From Bacteroidaceae bacterium (GTDB lineage Bacteria > Bacteroidota > Bacteroidia > Bacteroidales > Bacteroidaceae): 39,485 nt of DNA. The DNA lies in assembly GCA_017517925.1 (NCBI GenBank), contig JAFWXS010000014.1, forward strand, positions 1-39,485, written 5' to 3'. Below are positions 21,894 through 31,508 of the stretch, in pieces. Within the stretch, counting starts at the first letter, position 1, and every line of letters begins with the position of its first letter. The position numbers and the translations under genes are program-made. The notes under the pieces were generated by a model. The model ran no database searches, was not told where the DNA came from, and saw nothing but the letters and a program-made list of their open reading frames with translations.

Positions 21894-23230
21894 TCGTCAC
21901 CTCCTTCCCCGCCGGCGGGGTCGTTATTGGTTTTGCCAGCACCCTCGGAGGGTCGACCGCCGCCATTGCTGCGCAGTTTCTCGGAGCCGACCTCGGCGAG
22001 GTTGGTGCTGACATAATGCGCATCGCCTTCAGGAATGCTCGGCAGGTCGTACTGGCTGCGTAACTCGTTCACGCTCCAGCCGCTTTCGAGGTGGAGTTTG
22101 TCGATTTCCGCCTGCCCCTTCGCATCCAGTCGGCGCAAAGGCAACTCGCAGACGTGGATGCGGCGGCGACCGAAGTCCTCGGCACCCAGCAGCTTGCTGT
22201 TCAACTCGTCTTCGTGCTTGCGGATTCGCGGCTGGATGGTGCGGAGCAGGAACTCCTGCGTCGCATGTTCCGGCATCTTGTAATTCGAGCCTTGCTCTTC
22301 CATCATCATAATACGCGGGATTCCGAGAATCCTCGATATTTCTGAAACCTCGAAGCCGCGTTGTTCGAGCAATTGCAACTGTTGCGCCGTCTGGCTGACA
22401 ATCTGCACGCTGTCGAGGCCACGCAGGGCGATGACGTCCTGTCCGTACCATTTCTCCTGCAACTCCTGCGCATATTTGTCGGTGGACGACTTCGCGTACA
22501 ATCCGCCGCTGAGAAGGCCTTGCTGTGAGCCGGGTTTCTCTCCGATGAGGAGTTTCATCTTGCCGCCCTTGGCCACGTCTTGCAGCGCCTGATTGTCGCC
22601 GGTGGCTGCAATACTGAGCGCCTTCATCGCCACGTCAATCATCGGGATGCCCCAATACATGTCTTCCGTAACGAATACGTTCTTGTAGTGCAGGATGTTC
22701 CGGCTCGGCACTTGCATCTTGATAGCCGGACCGCGCAGACCGTTGTAGGTGATGGCGTATTGGTCGGTGATAGGGTTGTAACCGCCGCCGGTGCACAGCC
22801 AGAAATAGAGCGGGTCATCATACTCGTCGCGCTCAATATACACCAGGGCATTGCCCCAATATATCTTGCGGAACTCTATCTGCTCTTGCATCTCACTGGC
22901 TGTCATCAGCGGGTTCGGGCGTACCTGCAGCAGGTAGTTGAGGCGGCGGTTCGGACCGTATCGGTCTTCCACGAAATTGCCACCTTCATCATTCTTGCGC
23001 TGATACTGCACCACCATCTGGCCCATTGTCTGCATGATGAGACTAACGCCGCGACACCAGGCCGGCACCAGCAGCGACTGACGGCCATAGGGTCGCGTCA
23101 CATTCGCCTCCCAGTTGCCGCTTTGCTCGGTGGGCTTGTTGCTCGCGTCGTTCGGGTCGGTCGTTTTCGGTACTCCGGGCGTCGCCTCCCGACTCATGCG
23201 GAACCAATTTTTGAAAAAATTATCTGCCAT
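21890..23230 (-). CDS. HK97-family portal protein
   Basis: A 446-aa portal (Phage_portal). Hallmarks are SLLVPAWCRGVSLIMQTMGQ, LLQVRPNPLMTASEMQEQIE, YWGNALVYIERD and the Gln-rich segment with VSQTAQQLQLLEQRGFEVSE and SRILGIPRIMM. The C-terminus is Gly/Asn-rich (NNDPAGGEGGDE). It builds the dodecameric DNA-entry channel. It comes after tail genes, an unusual order for this gene cluster. Confidence 0.9.
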   Translation of the reverse strand: MADNFFKNWFRMSREATPGVPKTTDPNDASNKPTEQSGNWEANVTRPYGRQSLLVPAWCRGVSLIMQTMGQMVVQYQRKNDEGGNFVEDRYGPNRRLNYLLQVRPNPLMTASEMQEQIEFRKIYWGNALVYIERDEYDDPLYFWLCTGGGYNPITDQYAITYNGLRGPAIKMQVPSRNILHYKNVFVTEDMYWGIPMIDVAMKALSIAATGDNQALQDVAKGGKMKLLIGEKPGSQQGLLSGGLYAKSSTDKYAQELQEKWYGQDVIALRGLDSVQIVSQTAQQLQLLEQRGFEVSEISRILGIPRIMMMEEQGSNYKMPEHATQEFLLRTIQPRIRKHEDELNSKLLGAEDFGRRRIHVCELPLRRLDAKGQAEIDKLHLESGWSVNELRSQYDLPSIPEGDAHYVSTNLAEVGSEKLRSNGGGRPSEGAGKTNNDPAGGEGGDE

Positions 23231-23255
23231 GTTGTTACTTCTTTTACTATGGTGT

Positions 23256-23280
23256 GAATCCTTGAAAATAGGTTACTGTT
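23256..23280 (-). promoter_or_regulatory. Repeated phage element (AGTAACCTA), before portal
   Basis: Same block as at 19935 and 38436, ending 26 bases before the portal ATG and overlapping the stop codon of the preceding gene. Followed on the minus strand by ACCATAGTAAAAGAAG, resembling the CATARGTAAAAGA seen after other copies. Confidence 0.65.
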
Positions 23281-24013
23281 AGGACAGATTCTTGATAATC
23301 GGCTGGACTGCGCTGTCATCTACATAGGTATAGATGAAATAGTTTATGCCCGGCTGCAAGAGTATCTCGCCCGGAGACGTGAACACGGTGCATCCGTAAT
23401 CTGCAAGCAAGAAATCGTACTGGTCGTAGAAAGGTTGGTATATACTTGCATCGTGGGTCGCAATAACCACATAGTCGCCCGGATTGACGCTGATGCGTGT
23501 CAGTTTGTCAACTTGCAGCGTGAGCAGTTTGCACTCCGCCCCCTCTGACTGCGTGAAGAATGCCTTGCCGTCCCGCAGCGAGTAGAAGGCATTCTGATAC
23601 GCTATCTCCACTGTCGGGTTAATGACCACTCCGCCGTACTTGCTCAGCGAACCCGTCCCGACAAAGGTGGCGGTCAGTTTGGCCAGGCTGCCCTCTTGCG
23701 CCACTATGTCCAGCGACTGGATGTAGGCAGTGCCGGTGCGGTTGTAGCCGTACTGGGTGTCATAGATTCGAAGCGTGATCAGCGTGTCGTTGTCATATGC
23801 CGATTGCAGCGTGTTCAGGTTCTCCGCCGTGTTGGTGATGAGTGCGTCCACGCTGACGGACCATTCGCGCCGCCCGGGAAGGTTCTCTTTCCATTTTCCC
23901 GAAGTGGGTGACGCTACCGGCAGCATTTCCTTTTGCTCATTCAGGCTTCCGCTTTTGGCGCAGGCAATAGGTGTCGAACCTATGGCCACGATTATGTTCT
24001 TTCCGAGTATCAT
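23279..24013 (-). CDS. Tail-tube-like protein (copy A)
   Basis: A 244-aa protein. The first ~135 residues look like a TP901-type tail tube: NIIVAIGSTPIACAKSGSLN, GKWKENLPGRREWSVSVDAL and LDIVAQEGSLAKLTATFVGT. The rest is an added beta domain ending FIYTYVDDSAVQPIIKNLS. It sits between a large tail protein and the portal. It may be a second tube protein or a tube-like distal tail component. Confidence 0.65.
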   Translation of the reverse strand: MILGKNIIVAIGSTPIACAKSGSLNEQKEMLPVASPTSGKWKENLPGRREWSVSVDALITNTAENLNTLQSAYDNDTLITLRIYDTQYGYNRTGTAYIQSLDIVAQEGSLAKLTATFVGTGSLSKYGGVVINPTVEIAYQNAFYSLRDGKAFFTQSEGAECKLLTLQVDKLTRISVNPGDYVVIATHDASIYQPFYDQYDFLLADYGCTVFTSPGEILLQPGINYFIYTYVDDSAVQPIIKNLS

Positions 24014-24016
24014 ATC

Positions 24017-26263
24017 TTATTCGTTTACTGTTTCAAAACATGTGAGTGTTGATTTATCGTCCGCCCATTCTCGACTCTCAGCCAGCGGGAGGTATTTCTT
24101 CCCATCGCCAATGCCATTCAGCACCAGGCGCGGCAGCGGTGCATCGGTAGGGTGAGCCACTTCGAGTTTGAGTTGCTGACGGCCTTGTGAGTAATATTCT
24201 GCCATCTTATCCAATAGGGCCACCTCCGGCCTTTGCTGACCCGAACCGATAGTCAGCAACCTTGCAGGCGTGGTCGCATCGTTCCACAGCATCGTGGCCA
24301 GTTTCTTGTTATTGGCATTGGTCGCAAGGCTGAGTTGTGTGGTCACATCGTTGCGGAAATCTGCGCCCGTCTCCTTGACGTAGGCATTCGAAGATCGGTC
24401 GGTGTTCAGTTCCATCTTCGGTGGCAGGTAGTCCATGCTGAGTTCGCTGACAAAAGCATCAAAAGCGGCCACAGACTCAGTCTCGTTGATATTCACCAAC
24501 GCGTCCACCTCGTGATAGATATACACCGTCAATTTGCCGGCCATAAACGAGGGAATCCTGAACAGCAAGCCGCTGGTTTCGTCGATGTCCATATTCTCGT
24601 GCCAGTTGCCTTTCGGCGAACCGTCCGCCTTGATGTAATAATCGAAAGTGGCGAAGGTGTCACCCCACAGGTAATTGTCGCCTTGCTGATTGTAGTAGAG
24701 CCATTTGTCTCCAAACTGCACCGCTACGGTTAGGCTTGGCATGAAGTCGTTGTACACGTAACCGTGTGCCACGTTGCCGTTCGAGTCACGGAATTGCAAC
24801 ACGCTAAGCGTCAGTCGCAGGTAGCCTTGACTCGCTGAGAAGGTGAGCGGGGTCGTCTGCTTGAACAGGTAGTTATTGGCATTCAGGGCGAACTTATTCC
24901 ATGCACGACTTTGCACAGGCACGGCGGCATAGTACAGCCTCTTTGGCACGCCGCATATCATCAATCCGCTATGCAACTCACCGTCCTCTCCTCTGAGGAA
25001 GGCCATGAAAGAGGTGACATAGTAATTGATTGGCGTTGTGGAATACTTTGTCCCTGCCGGCGCTACCAACTCGTAGTACCATGTGCGGAAGTCGTTGTCC
25101 TCCCAGTAGAGCGTATGGTCGTAGCAGATTGGATTCATGTTCTGTTGGTGCGACAACGTGGCCGCCGCCGAGTGATCCGCGGGAAACGATGCTCCGACCC
25201 GCATATGCCGATGCCATGCAAGGCTGTAGAACGTTTCGGCCGTGTTGACGTGAATCTCTCCATAAAGCGACCAGCGCGCTTGGGGGTTGGTGACCAAACT
25301 GCCAACGGGGCACTCTTGCAATTCCATCCGTGCCTCGAAGTCCTTCAGCGCCGTTGATACAACCACGCGCTTTGCCCCCTGTCGAACGCTCCGCTTTTGA
25401 TTATCACCGCGCCATGTCATATTGGCGATATTGCCCGTCACCAGCGAAGACGTTGCAATCGGGATTGTGATTCTTTCCCCGTTCACGTACTTGCGGATGA
25501 GCAAATCTACCGAGAACACCCGGAAGGTGGCTGTCTGGTACATGTCCGACAGGTACAACATTTGACCGTCTTCTCGCCATACACAACCGAACAGCTGCGC
25601 CACCTGTGCCAATATGTCCTTGCAACTCATGCTGTGTACATCCACCGACACATTGTCACCGCTCACCACATCCTGCTCGCTGAAATAGGTATTGTTGTAC
25701 ATGTAGGCCGACAGAATAGGCACGCGGCAATACTCGGTGATGTATAGGTCGTCGAAAAGTGTCACGCCTGCCTTGTCTTGCGTCGCCTTCAGTGCAGTAG
25801 CCAAGTGCGCAATCACCAAGTCGAACGGATGCGACTGGCTCAGCGTTATCTCCACCGATCCCATCGCTTCCAGTACGGATATGACAGGCAGTGTGAGCAC
25901 TTGCGGGATGGATTTGTAATCCTGAGTGTATGCTTCGCACGCCAAAAAGCCCTGCCAAACGATGCTGTTTCTGCTGTCCTTGTCGATGAGGCAAACGGGG
26001 CGGGAGAGGTTGTTTTCCGGCAACAGGTCATCCATCGTGATCAGCGAGCCGCCGGCTGTTTGGGTATATACCTGAATGTTTCCCGATTGCGAACGTACTG
26101 CGGCAAAGAAGTCTTCGCTTTTGTTCTCCTCAGTCACAAACGGCTGCGGGCCGCCTATCAGTTGCACAGGCGTGCCGATGAATCCTTCGTCATAGATGTC
26201 AAGTCGGTAGCGTGTACCGTTCAGTGACACGAAAGGTATTTGCCAACGTACTGCTTTTGCCAT
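24017..26263 (-). CDS. Large tail protein (distal tail/baseplate region)
   Basis: A 748-aa protein just after the tape measure, the usual place of distal-tail and tail-associated proteins. The N-terminus (RWQIPFVSLNGTRYRLDIYD, GFIGTPVQLIGGPQPFV) resembles a Dit-like beta domain. A middle region with DILAQVAQLFGCVWREDGQM and LYLSDMY recalls baseplate-hub folds. No lytic enzyme motif is seen. Probably forms the tail tip onto which fibres attach. Confidence 0.7.
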   Translation of the reverse strand: MAKAVRWQIPFVSLNGTRYRLDIYDEGFIGTPVQLIGGPQPFVTEENKSEDFFAAVRSQSGNIQVYTQTAGGSLITMDDLLPENNLSRPVCLIDKDSRNSIVWQGFLACEAYTQDYKSIPQVLTLPVISVLEAMGSVEITLSQSHPFDLVIAHLATALKATQDKAGVTLFDDLYITEYCRVPILSAYMYNNTYFSEQDVVSGDNVSVDVHSMSCKDILAQVAQLFGCVWREDGQMLYLSDMYQTATFRVFSVDLLIRKYVNGERITIPIATSSLVTGNIANMTWRGDNQKRSVRQGAKRVVVSTALKDFEARMELQECPVGSLVTNPQARWSLYGEIHVNTAETFYSLAWHRHMRVGASFPADHSAAATLSHQQNMNPICYDHTLYWEDNDFRTWYYELVAPAGTKYSTTPINYYVTSFMAFLRGEDGELHSGLMICGVPKRLYYAAVPVQSRAWNKFALNANNYLFKQTTPLTFSASQGYLRLTLSVLQFRDSNGNVAHGYVYNDFMPSLTVAVQFGDKWLYYNQQGDNYLWGDTFATFDYYIKADGSPKGNWHENMDIDETSGLLFRIPSFMAGKLTVYIYHEVDALVNINETESVAAFDAFVSELSMDYLPPKMELNTDRSSNAYVKETGADFRNDVTTQLSLATNANNKKLATMLWNDATTPARLLTIGSGQQRPEVALLDKMAEYYSQGRQQLKLEVAHPTDAPLPRLVLNGIGDGKKYLPLAESREWADDKSTLTCFETVNE

Positions 26264-26267
26264 AGTC

Positions 26268-29261
26268 TTACAAATTTATTCCGGCACGGCGGAGCATGCC
26301 TGTTGTCACTATCTCGCCCTGACCGCTTCGGCCCAGGTAGTTGTTCACGCCGAGGACGATGTTCTCGCCCGTTACATAGGACGGTCCGTTTGATTCCCCT
26401 CCGCGACTGCGAGCTATTCCCTCCAGCATTGCGGCATTGCCCACACCTTTGGCGGTCAATACGCCCTCGCCACTGTTCAGTCGTGCTACGATATTGTCGC
26501 CTTGGAACCGATTGCCGCCCACCATACCACCGTGTTCGAACTTTGTGGCATTCCTGATAGCCGATATGGTGCTGACCATTGTTGCGGTTGCGGTCAGAGC
26601 AAACGCTACCCAACTCCACGCCTCACCTTCCGTTCCGGCTTTGGCGATAGCACCGCCCGCGCCGGCTGCCACTGATGCGATAGCCTCGGCGATGATGCCC
26701 GCTATCTTTGCTGTCGGGTCCTCCACTGATTGCAGCGCATTACCAAAGGCAGACACAGCCTGCGCCGCCTGCACCCATTCGGATGAAAGTTTGCTTGCAT
26801 CAGCCGTAGCGGTAGCCACAGCCCCTGTCTTAACGTTCAGTTCGATAGGCGGAAGATTTAACTCTTTCAGTTTCTCGTTTATGTCATTCACCAACTGTTG
26901 CCACGCTTCATCCGAGATGTCCACTCCGAGGTCTATCTGGTCGAACAGGTTCTCCAAGTACATCGGGTCGATGGTCAAACCATTCTTCATGGCTGTCTTC
27001 AGCAGGTTCTCGAACGTGCTGAGGTCCACCAGCCGGTCGGCTTGCAACAGGTACTCGTCCGAACCTATCTGAACCGACTTCAACGCATTCTGTATCTCTT
27101 GGCGCAACTGACTGATGCCTTCCTGACTATATCCACCCACGCCGGTCAGCACGGGGTAGCGATTCTCTGCGCGCTCTTTTTGCGATGCTAACCGCATCTG
27201 CTTGCCCTGGTACTCGATTTCGAGTTGAGAGATGCGAGCCAAAGCGCGGGCATGCTCGGCGGTATCCTCGTTGTAGAGGGCGGCAATCTTCTCCATCGAT
27301 GCGCGGCGTATCTCGTACACCTTCGCCTCGTAGTCCTCCTCCTGCATCGCCATACGGTCCAAAGCCGCAATCTGCTGCTTTTCCTCGGCCTCGTATTGAG
27401 CACGGAGAATAGCCACTTGCTCAGCCTGTTTCTGCTTGTCCTTCTCGGGGTTGTCAACAGTTGTAGTGGGCGTGACCAGTCCGAGGACATACTCTTGCTG
27501 CGAGATTCTGTCGCGGACATTGGCAATCTGTTGGCGCATTTGCTCAGCGTAGTCGATAGCATACCCGCTTACACCGAACTTGGATTGTACCTCCGGGGTG
27601 AGTGCTACCACCTCTTCACTGCCCCATCCGAGTTTGCCTGCCTTCTCCCATTTCTTGAGCAGGTCAGTCATTTCTTCGTCTTCCTTCTTGAGCAAGGCTA
27701 TGCGCTTTTCTGCACCACGCTGAAGAGACTCGTCCGTAGCACCTGCGGCACGTTTTTCTTCGACTTGCGTCTGAAGCATTTTCTTCTGCTCATCGGTAAC
27801 GCCTTGCACATATAACCCATTCGCACCTTCGCCGCCTTGCTGACGTTTGCGCCAATTGGTCCACGCCTGAAGAAGGCTGGTCAGCGCATCGGTGGTGCTC
27901 TTAAGGATTCCGTTCGAGTCGCTGAAGGTTAGCATCAGGCCTTCCCACGCTGACTTCATGATGGTCACCGAGCCTTGCAGCGTGTTCAGCTGCGTCGACT
28001 CCATATCGTGCATCGCGTCGCTGCAATCGGTGATGCTCTGCTTGAAGTCCTTCAGCGTGTCGGCATTGTCGGCGAAAACGGCAAAGGCAGCGGTCGAACG
28101 TACACCCACCATGTTCAGGATGTCGCTCAGACTCATGCCGCGCTCACGCATCTCCTTCAGCGCCTCGCCGAACTCTTCCACGCTGTGAACGGGTCGGCCA
28201 AGGGCGGTTGCCAGTTTGCCGCTATCGTTCGCCATCTTCAGGAAGATGTTACGGGTGGCGGTGGCGGCGCTGGATGCGTCCATACCTGCGTCGCTCAGTT
28301 TGGCCAACAGCGTCACCGTGTCCTCAATGGTGAACCCGAACTGCTTGGCTACAGGTGCGACGATAGGCACGGCCGTTGATAGTTTCTCGAAGGATAATGC
28401 CGATTTGGTCGTAGATACGGCCAGCACGGAAGCCACGCGCTCCATCTCTGCGGCGTTCATGCCAAAACCACGCAAAGCAGCGCCGGCCAGGTTCGCCGCG
28501 TCACCCAGTCCAGCACCGGTGGCAGTGGCCAGGGCTTGCACGGCCTTGGTGGAACTCAGTATCTCGGACTCGGTAAATCCAAGACGGGCGAGGTTGGTCT
28601 GAAGGTCGGTAATCTGCACCGCCGTATATTGCGTGGTCGCACCCAGTTGCTTCGCCTGCTCAGTCAGCGCCGTGGTCTGGTCTCGGGTCTTACCCATGAC
28701 CGCCGCAAGGTTGGCGCTGGCCTGTTCGAATTGCATGTTCACGCTGACCATGTCGGATATTGCGGACTTCAGACCGTTCATCGCAGCCATCACGCCGTCC
28801 GCTGCCAATGCAGCCGGACCAAGCATCTTGAATGCGCTTCCGATGCTTGCACCGATACCAAGCCCACCTCCGCCTGCCACGTTGGAAACGTTGAGGCTTG
28901 CATTAAGTTTCTGCACCTCAGCTGCCGCAGCGCGGTACTTCACTGTGATCTGGTCGATGGACTTCATGTAGGTCATGCCCTCGACACCCTTCTGCTGTGC
29001 GGCGGACAGTAGTTTATACTGCTCGGTCAGCACCTCGATGGACCGTTTGTAATCATTCATTTTTCCCTTGGCAGTCGTTGCTGTGGACTCCATCTTGCCC
29101 ATCATCTGCACAAAGGTCTGAATCTCTTGGTCATCCTTTGCGAGGGCGTTCTGGAGTCCGCCATTGGCTTGCACGAAGTTATTGAGGGCGGATTGCGCCT
29201 TCTTTAGCCCGGCATCCCATTGGCCGGTATTGACTCCAAGTTCAAGTAGTGATTTTGCCAT
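26268..29261 (-). CDS. Tape measure protein
   Basis: A 997-aa TP901-type tape measure. The N-terminal coiled-coil part is followed by the PhageMin_Tail core (FEQASANLAAVMGKTRDQTT, LGATTQYTAVQITDLQTNLA, LGFTESEILSS) and Ala/Gly-rich hydrophobic helices (AGGAIAKAGTEGEAWSWVAF) near residues 880-920. A glutamine/alanine-rich coil spans ~600-750. At about 0.15 nm per residue it would set a tail near 150 nm. It lies upstream of the portal instead of after the chaperone genes. Confidence 0.9.
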   Translation of the reverse strand: MAKSLLELGVNTGQWDAGLKKAQSALNNFVQANGGLQNALAKDDQEIQTFVQMMGKMESTATTAKGKMNDYKRSIEVLTEQYKLLSAAQQKGVEGMTYMKSIDQITVKYRAAAAEVQKLNASLNVSNVAGGGGLGIGASIGSAFKMLGPAALAADGVMAAMNGLKSAISDMVSVNMQFEQASANLAAVMGKTRDQTTALTEQAKQLGATTQYTAVQITDLQTNLARLGFTESEILSSTKAVQALATATGAGLGDAANLAGAALRGFGMNAAEMERVASVLAVSTTKSALSFEKLSTAVPIVAPVAKQFGFTIEDTVTLLAKLSDAGMDASSAATATRNIFLKMANDSGKLATALGRPVHSVEEFGEALKEMRERGMSLSDILNMVGVRSTAAFAVFADNADTLKDFKQSITDCSDAMHDMESTQLNTLQGSVTIMKSAWEGLMLTFSDSNGILKSTTDALTSLLQAWTNWRKRQQGGEGANGLYVQGVTDEQKKMLQTQVEEKRAAGATDESLQRGAEKRIALLKKEDEEMTDLLKKWEKAGKLGWGSEEVVALTPEVQSKFGVSGYAIDYAEQMRQQIANVRDRISQQEYVLGLVTPTTTVDNPEKDKQKQAEQVAILRAQYEAEEKQQIAALDRMAMQEEDYEAKVYEIRRASMEKIAALYNEDTAEHARALARISQLEIEYQGKQMRLASQKERAENRYPVLTGVGGYSQEGISQLRQEIQNALKSVQIGSDEYLLQADRLVDLSTFENLLKTAMKNGLTIDPMYLENLFDQIDLGVDISDEAWQQLVNDINEKLKELNLPPIELNVKTGAVATATADASKLSSEWVQAAQAVSAFGNALQSVEDPTAKIAGIIAEAIASVAAGAGGAIAKAGTEGEAWSWVAFALTATATMVSTISAIRNATKFEHGGMVGGNRFQGDNIVARLNSGEGVLTAKGVGNAAMLEGIARSRGGESNGPSYVTGENIVLGVNNYLGRSGQGEIVTTGMLRRAGINL

Positions 29262-29264
29262 ATC

Positions 29265-29981
29265 TTATCCTTCTGTATATTCTTTTTCCAACATTTTCTC
29301 TACATACCCAACGAGCGTCTGTCCAAGCTGATGAGCTGCTTGCTCCATGTCCGCACTCATAGTGTGGAAGAATGACCTCGGAGCCAGCGAACCGCGATTG
29401 CCGTATGTGGCCATCGAACCGCGCCCTTTCGGTCCTTGCGACCTGGCATATCTGATGTCCGTACCTCCTTCAAGGAATTTGAGAATAAAATATCTGTCGG
29501 GTCCATAGTACTCACGCAGTTTCTTGGTTCGTTTGCTGACGGTACGGACGCGACGATGGCCTGAGATGCCGCCTGTCGGTTCTTCCACCACACGGCGCTT
29601 GCTGCTAATACGGCCTCGGTTTCCAAGGATATGAACAGCTCCGACGAATTCCTTTTTGTAAGTACGACGCAGCACGGCTGTTGAAGCACTACCTGCACCG
29701 GCTGCTTGCGCCTTTTTGACTGCCTTCCCGCGGATAATGCCAAGCTGTTTGCCTATCTCCTTGCGCACCACTTCGGCAAGGAACATGTCGAATGACTCGC
29801 GGGACCATGCGCCGCTCTGTGTCAGTTGCACACCCATTGCCACGTTCGGTTGCAGTAGTAGGCGGTCCATTGCTTTGTTGAACCGCTCCTCCAGTTTGTT
29901 CATCCCGGAGAAGTCCGCCATCAGCATGCCAATTCGGTTGTTGGTGGCATAGAGATTTTTGAAGCCTTTCGTGTAGTCCAT
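29265..29981 (-). CDS. Minor structural protein (HK97 gp10-like)
   Basis: A 238-aa basic protein. The C-terminal half (YFILKFLEGGTDIRYARSQG, then NRGSLAPRSFFHTM and an amphipathic helix) resembles the ending of HK97 gp10-type tail-completion proteins. The start ATG at 29981 lies close behind an AGTAACCTA element. It precedes the tape measure by three bases. Moderate confidence in the family. Confidence 0.6.
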   Translation of the reverse strand: MDYTKGFKNLYATNNRIGMLMADFSGMNKLEERFNKAMDRLLLQPNVAMGVQLTQSGAWSRESFDMFLAEVVRKEIGKQLGIIRGKAVKKAQAAGAGSASTAVLRRTYKKEFVGAVHILGNRGRISSKRRVVEEPTGGISGHRRVRTVSKRTKKLREYYGPDRYFILKFLEGGTDIRYARSQGPKGRGSMATYGNRGSLAPRSFFHTMSADMEQAAHQLGQTLVGYVEKMLEKEYTEG

Positions 29982-29985
29982 TCTA

Positions 29986-30016
29986 CAATAGTGCAAATCA
30001 TTGTTTTTAGGTTACT
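29986..30016 (-). promoter_or_regulatory. Repeated phage element (AGTAACCTA), after terminator
   Basis: AGTAACCTAAAAACAATGAT followed by TTGCACTATTGTAGAATG, where the final ATG starts the gp10-like gene. It lies directly after an intrinsic terminator, as expected of a new transcription start. Confidence 0.65.
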
Positions 30017-30042
30017 ATTCATGTTTTGGTTAGGTATGGGCA

Positions 30043-30074
30043 CAAAAAAACCGCCTACCTTTCGGTAAGCGGTT
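30043..30074 (-). terminator. Intrinsic terminator after homing endonuclease gene
   Basis: AACCGC-TTACC / GGTAG-GCGGTT stem with GAAA loop and a run of seven T on the minus strand. It lies about 20 bases after the endonuclease stop, so the endonuclease transcript ends before the gp10-like gene. Confidence 0.85.
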
Positions 30075-30093
30075 CGTTGCAATTCGGAATCAA

Positions 30094-30861
30094 CTATATG
30101 TATTCCCATTTATATTTCCCAGCACGGTGTGTGTGCCCATTACAGCAATGGTAAATGGCGGAACTTGTAACACCAACGCTATCTGCTGCCTCCCTTAATG
30201 ATGGAAATGTGGCAATCTGCGTTCTATCATCTGCAAGTTGAGCAACCATTCTTCTGGATGTTTTATATGTTCGTGCTATTTTTCCCCATTCCTCTATTGT
30301 TTTTGGATCAAAGCTCCATCGGTAGCCTTTCCAAATCTTCGTATTACTTTCATACATGACGTGCACCATTGCGCCTTGGTAGGTTCCCATCATCTTCTCG
30401 ACATCAGCGCAGCACTTGTGTTTAGCGATGAAGTTGCCTTTCATATCGTACTGATAGACTGGCCTACGCTTCCATGCTATAATGTCGCTGTAGTTCAAGT
30501 TATACTGATAGGTGCACCATTCCAAGTTCTCGGCCCGATTGTCTGTTTTTATTTCGTTCTTATGATTCACAACTAACCCTTCTTTATAACCTGGCACGAA
30601 GTGGAGAGCCACGAGGCGGTGGACTTCATAATGGGTGTAGTTACGGTGGCCGTCGCTCAGACTGACACGATAATACCCGTTGGTGTTTGGGGAATCCTTC
30701 AGTATCATGCCACTTATATGGTGGACGCGTCCTACCTTGTCAATGGTTGTTCTATCAAGTGAGCGCACTCTACCAAGGTTGCTCACCTGATACTTGCCTT
30801 CAAAACCTTTTACATCCTTCCATTCCTCAGCGGCGGGTGTAGTCACGATTGCGGGTTTCAT
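30094..30861 (-). CDS. NUMOD4-HNH homing endonuclease
   Basis: A 255-aa free-standing homing endonuclease. NUMOD4 (EEWKDVKGFEGKYQVSNLGR) at the N-terminus, HNH core (YEVHRLVALHFVPG, VVNHKNEIKTDNRAENLEWC), a NUMOD1-like segment (RPVYQYDMKGNFIAKH) and a C-terminal HTH (FPSLREAADSVGVTSSAIYH). All modules for DNA recognition and cutting are present. The ATG at 30861 lies inside the preceding gene's 3' end. Probably a selfish insertion in the late operon; its own terminator follows. Confidence 0.85.
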   Translation of the reverse strand: MKPAIVTTPAAEEWKDVKGFEGKYQVSNLGRVRSLDRTTIDKVGRVHHISGMILKDSPNTNGYYRVSLSDGHRNYTHYEVHRLVALHFVPGYKEGLVVNHKNEIKTDNRAENLEWCTYQYNLNYSDIIAWKRRPVYQYDMKGNFIAKHKCCADVEKMMGTYQGAMVHVMYESNTKIWKGYRWSFDPKTIEEWGKIARTYKTSRRMVAQLADDRTQIATFPSLREAADSVGVTSSAIYHCCNGHTHRAGKYKWEYI

Positions 30862-31243
30862 ACTGCACAAAATCATATATGGTTGTCTTCATGAGTTGAC
30901 CGGCGATGTTCACGTAGATGGGGAAGTCCGCAGCGAGTTCACTCAGCACTTCATGGTAGTTCTTGTCGGATAGGCAGCGATGCACGTCCACATTGCTTAT
31001 GCGGTCGTCCAGCGCAAGGATGTCCCGGATGACTGTCTTGCGGGGCTTGTAGTCGCAGTAGCTGACTTGCACCTGGATGTCATCGATGCAGCCGGTCACA
31101 TCGATGCCGAAACAGTTGGCATCTGCTCCGAACGTGTCGAATGGTGCCTCAGTTGGCACACCATGAGTCTTGAAGTAATTGCGGATTTTTGAGGAGATCT
31201 CCTCGATAGGGTTCTGAATACCCTCAACGGTTACTGGTTTCAT
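30827..31243 (-). CDS. Hypothetical protein, 138 aa
   Basis: No family recognised. It has FDTFGADANCFGIDVTGCID, a beta segment VQVSYCDYKPRKTVIRDILA and ends YETRNRDYTRR. The ATG at 31243 was preferred over an upstream TTG. The 3' end overlaps the homing endonuclease start by 35 bases, consistent with insertion of that gene next to it. Confidence 0.65.
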   Translation of the reverse strand: MKPVTVEGIQNPIEEISSKIRNYFKTHGVPTEAPFDTFGADANCFGIDVTGCIDDIQVQVSYCDYKPRKTVIRDILALDDRISNVDVHRCLSDKNYHEVLSELAADFPIYVNIAGQLMKTTIYDFVQYETRNRDYTRR

Positions 31244-31247
31244 ACGA

Positions 31248-31367
31248 TTAGTTTTTAACAATAAAAGGAGGCCGACGGGCTGTTAACGTTCTAATCGCTA
31301 AACGCCCCTCACATTTCTGATTCGGGACCCGGTGCCTCCAGTATGCGTAATACTGATATGATGACAT
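31248..31367 (-). CDS. Possible 39-aa small protein
   Basis: A short open frame (MSSYQYYAYWRHRVPNQKCE onward) in the leader between a Bacteroidota-type promoter and the 138-aa gene, ending four bases before that start. It could be a leader peptide or simply chance. Weakly supported. Confidence 0.3.
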   Translation of the reverse strand: MSSYQYYAYWRHRVPNQKCEGRLAIRTLTARRPPFIVKN

Positions 31368-31421
31368 AAAAAGTGCCCCTTTCGGAGCGACATTTGTGCC
31401 GCGATTAGTTTTTTAACGCCG

Positions 31422-31452
31422 CAAAGGTACTACTTTTATTTGATATATGCAA
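31422..31452 (-). promoter_or_regulatory. Bacteroidota-type promoter
   Basis: Minus strand TTGCA (31448-31452) and TACCTTTG (31422-31429), 18 bp apart. It drives the 138-aa gene and the homing endonuclease. An AGTAACCTA element lies about 70 bp further upstream, so the cluster may have both host-type and phage-type starts. Confidence 0.7.
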
Positions 31453-31508
31453 GAGTTATCATAAGAAAAAGCACTTTTTTCATAACATTTTGTCAGTTTT
31501 AGTGCATT

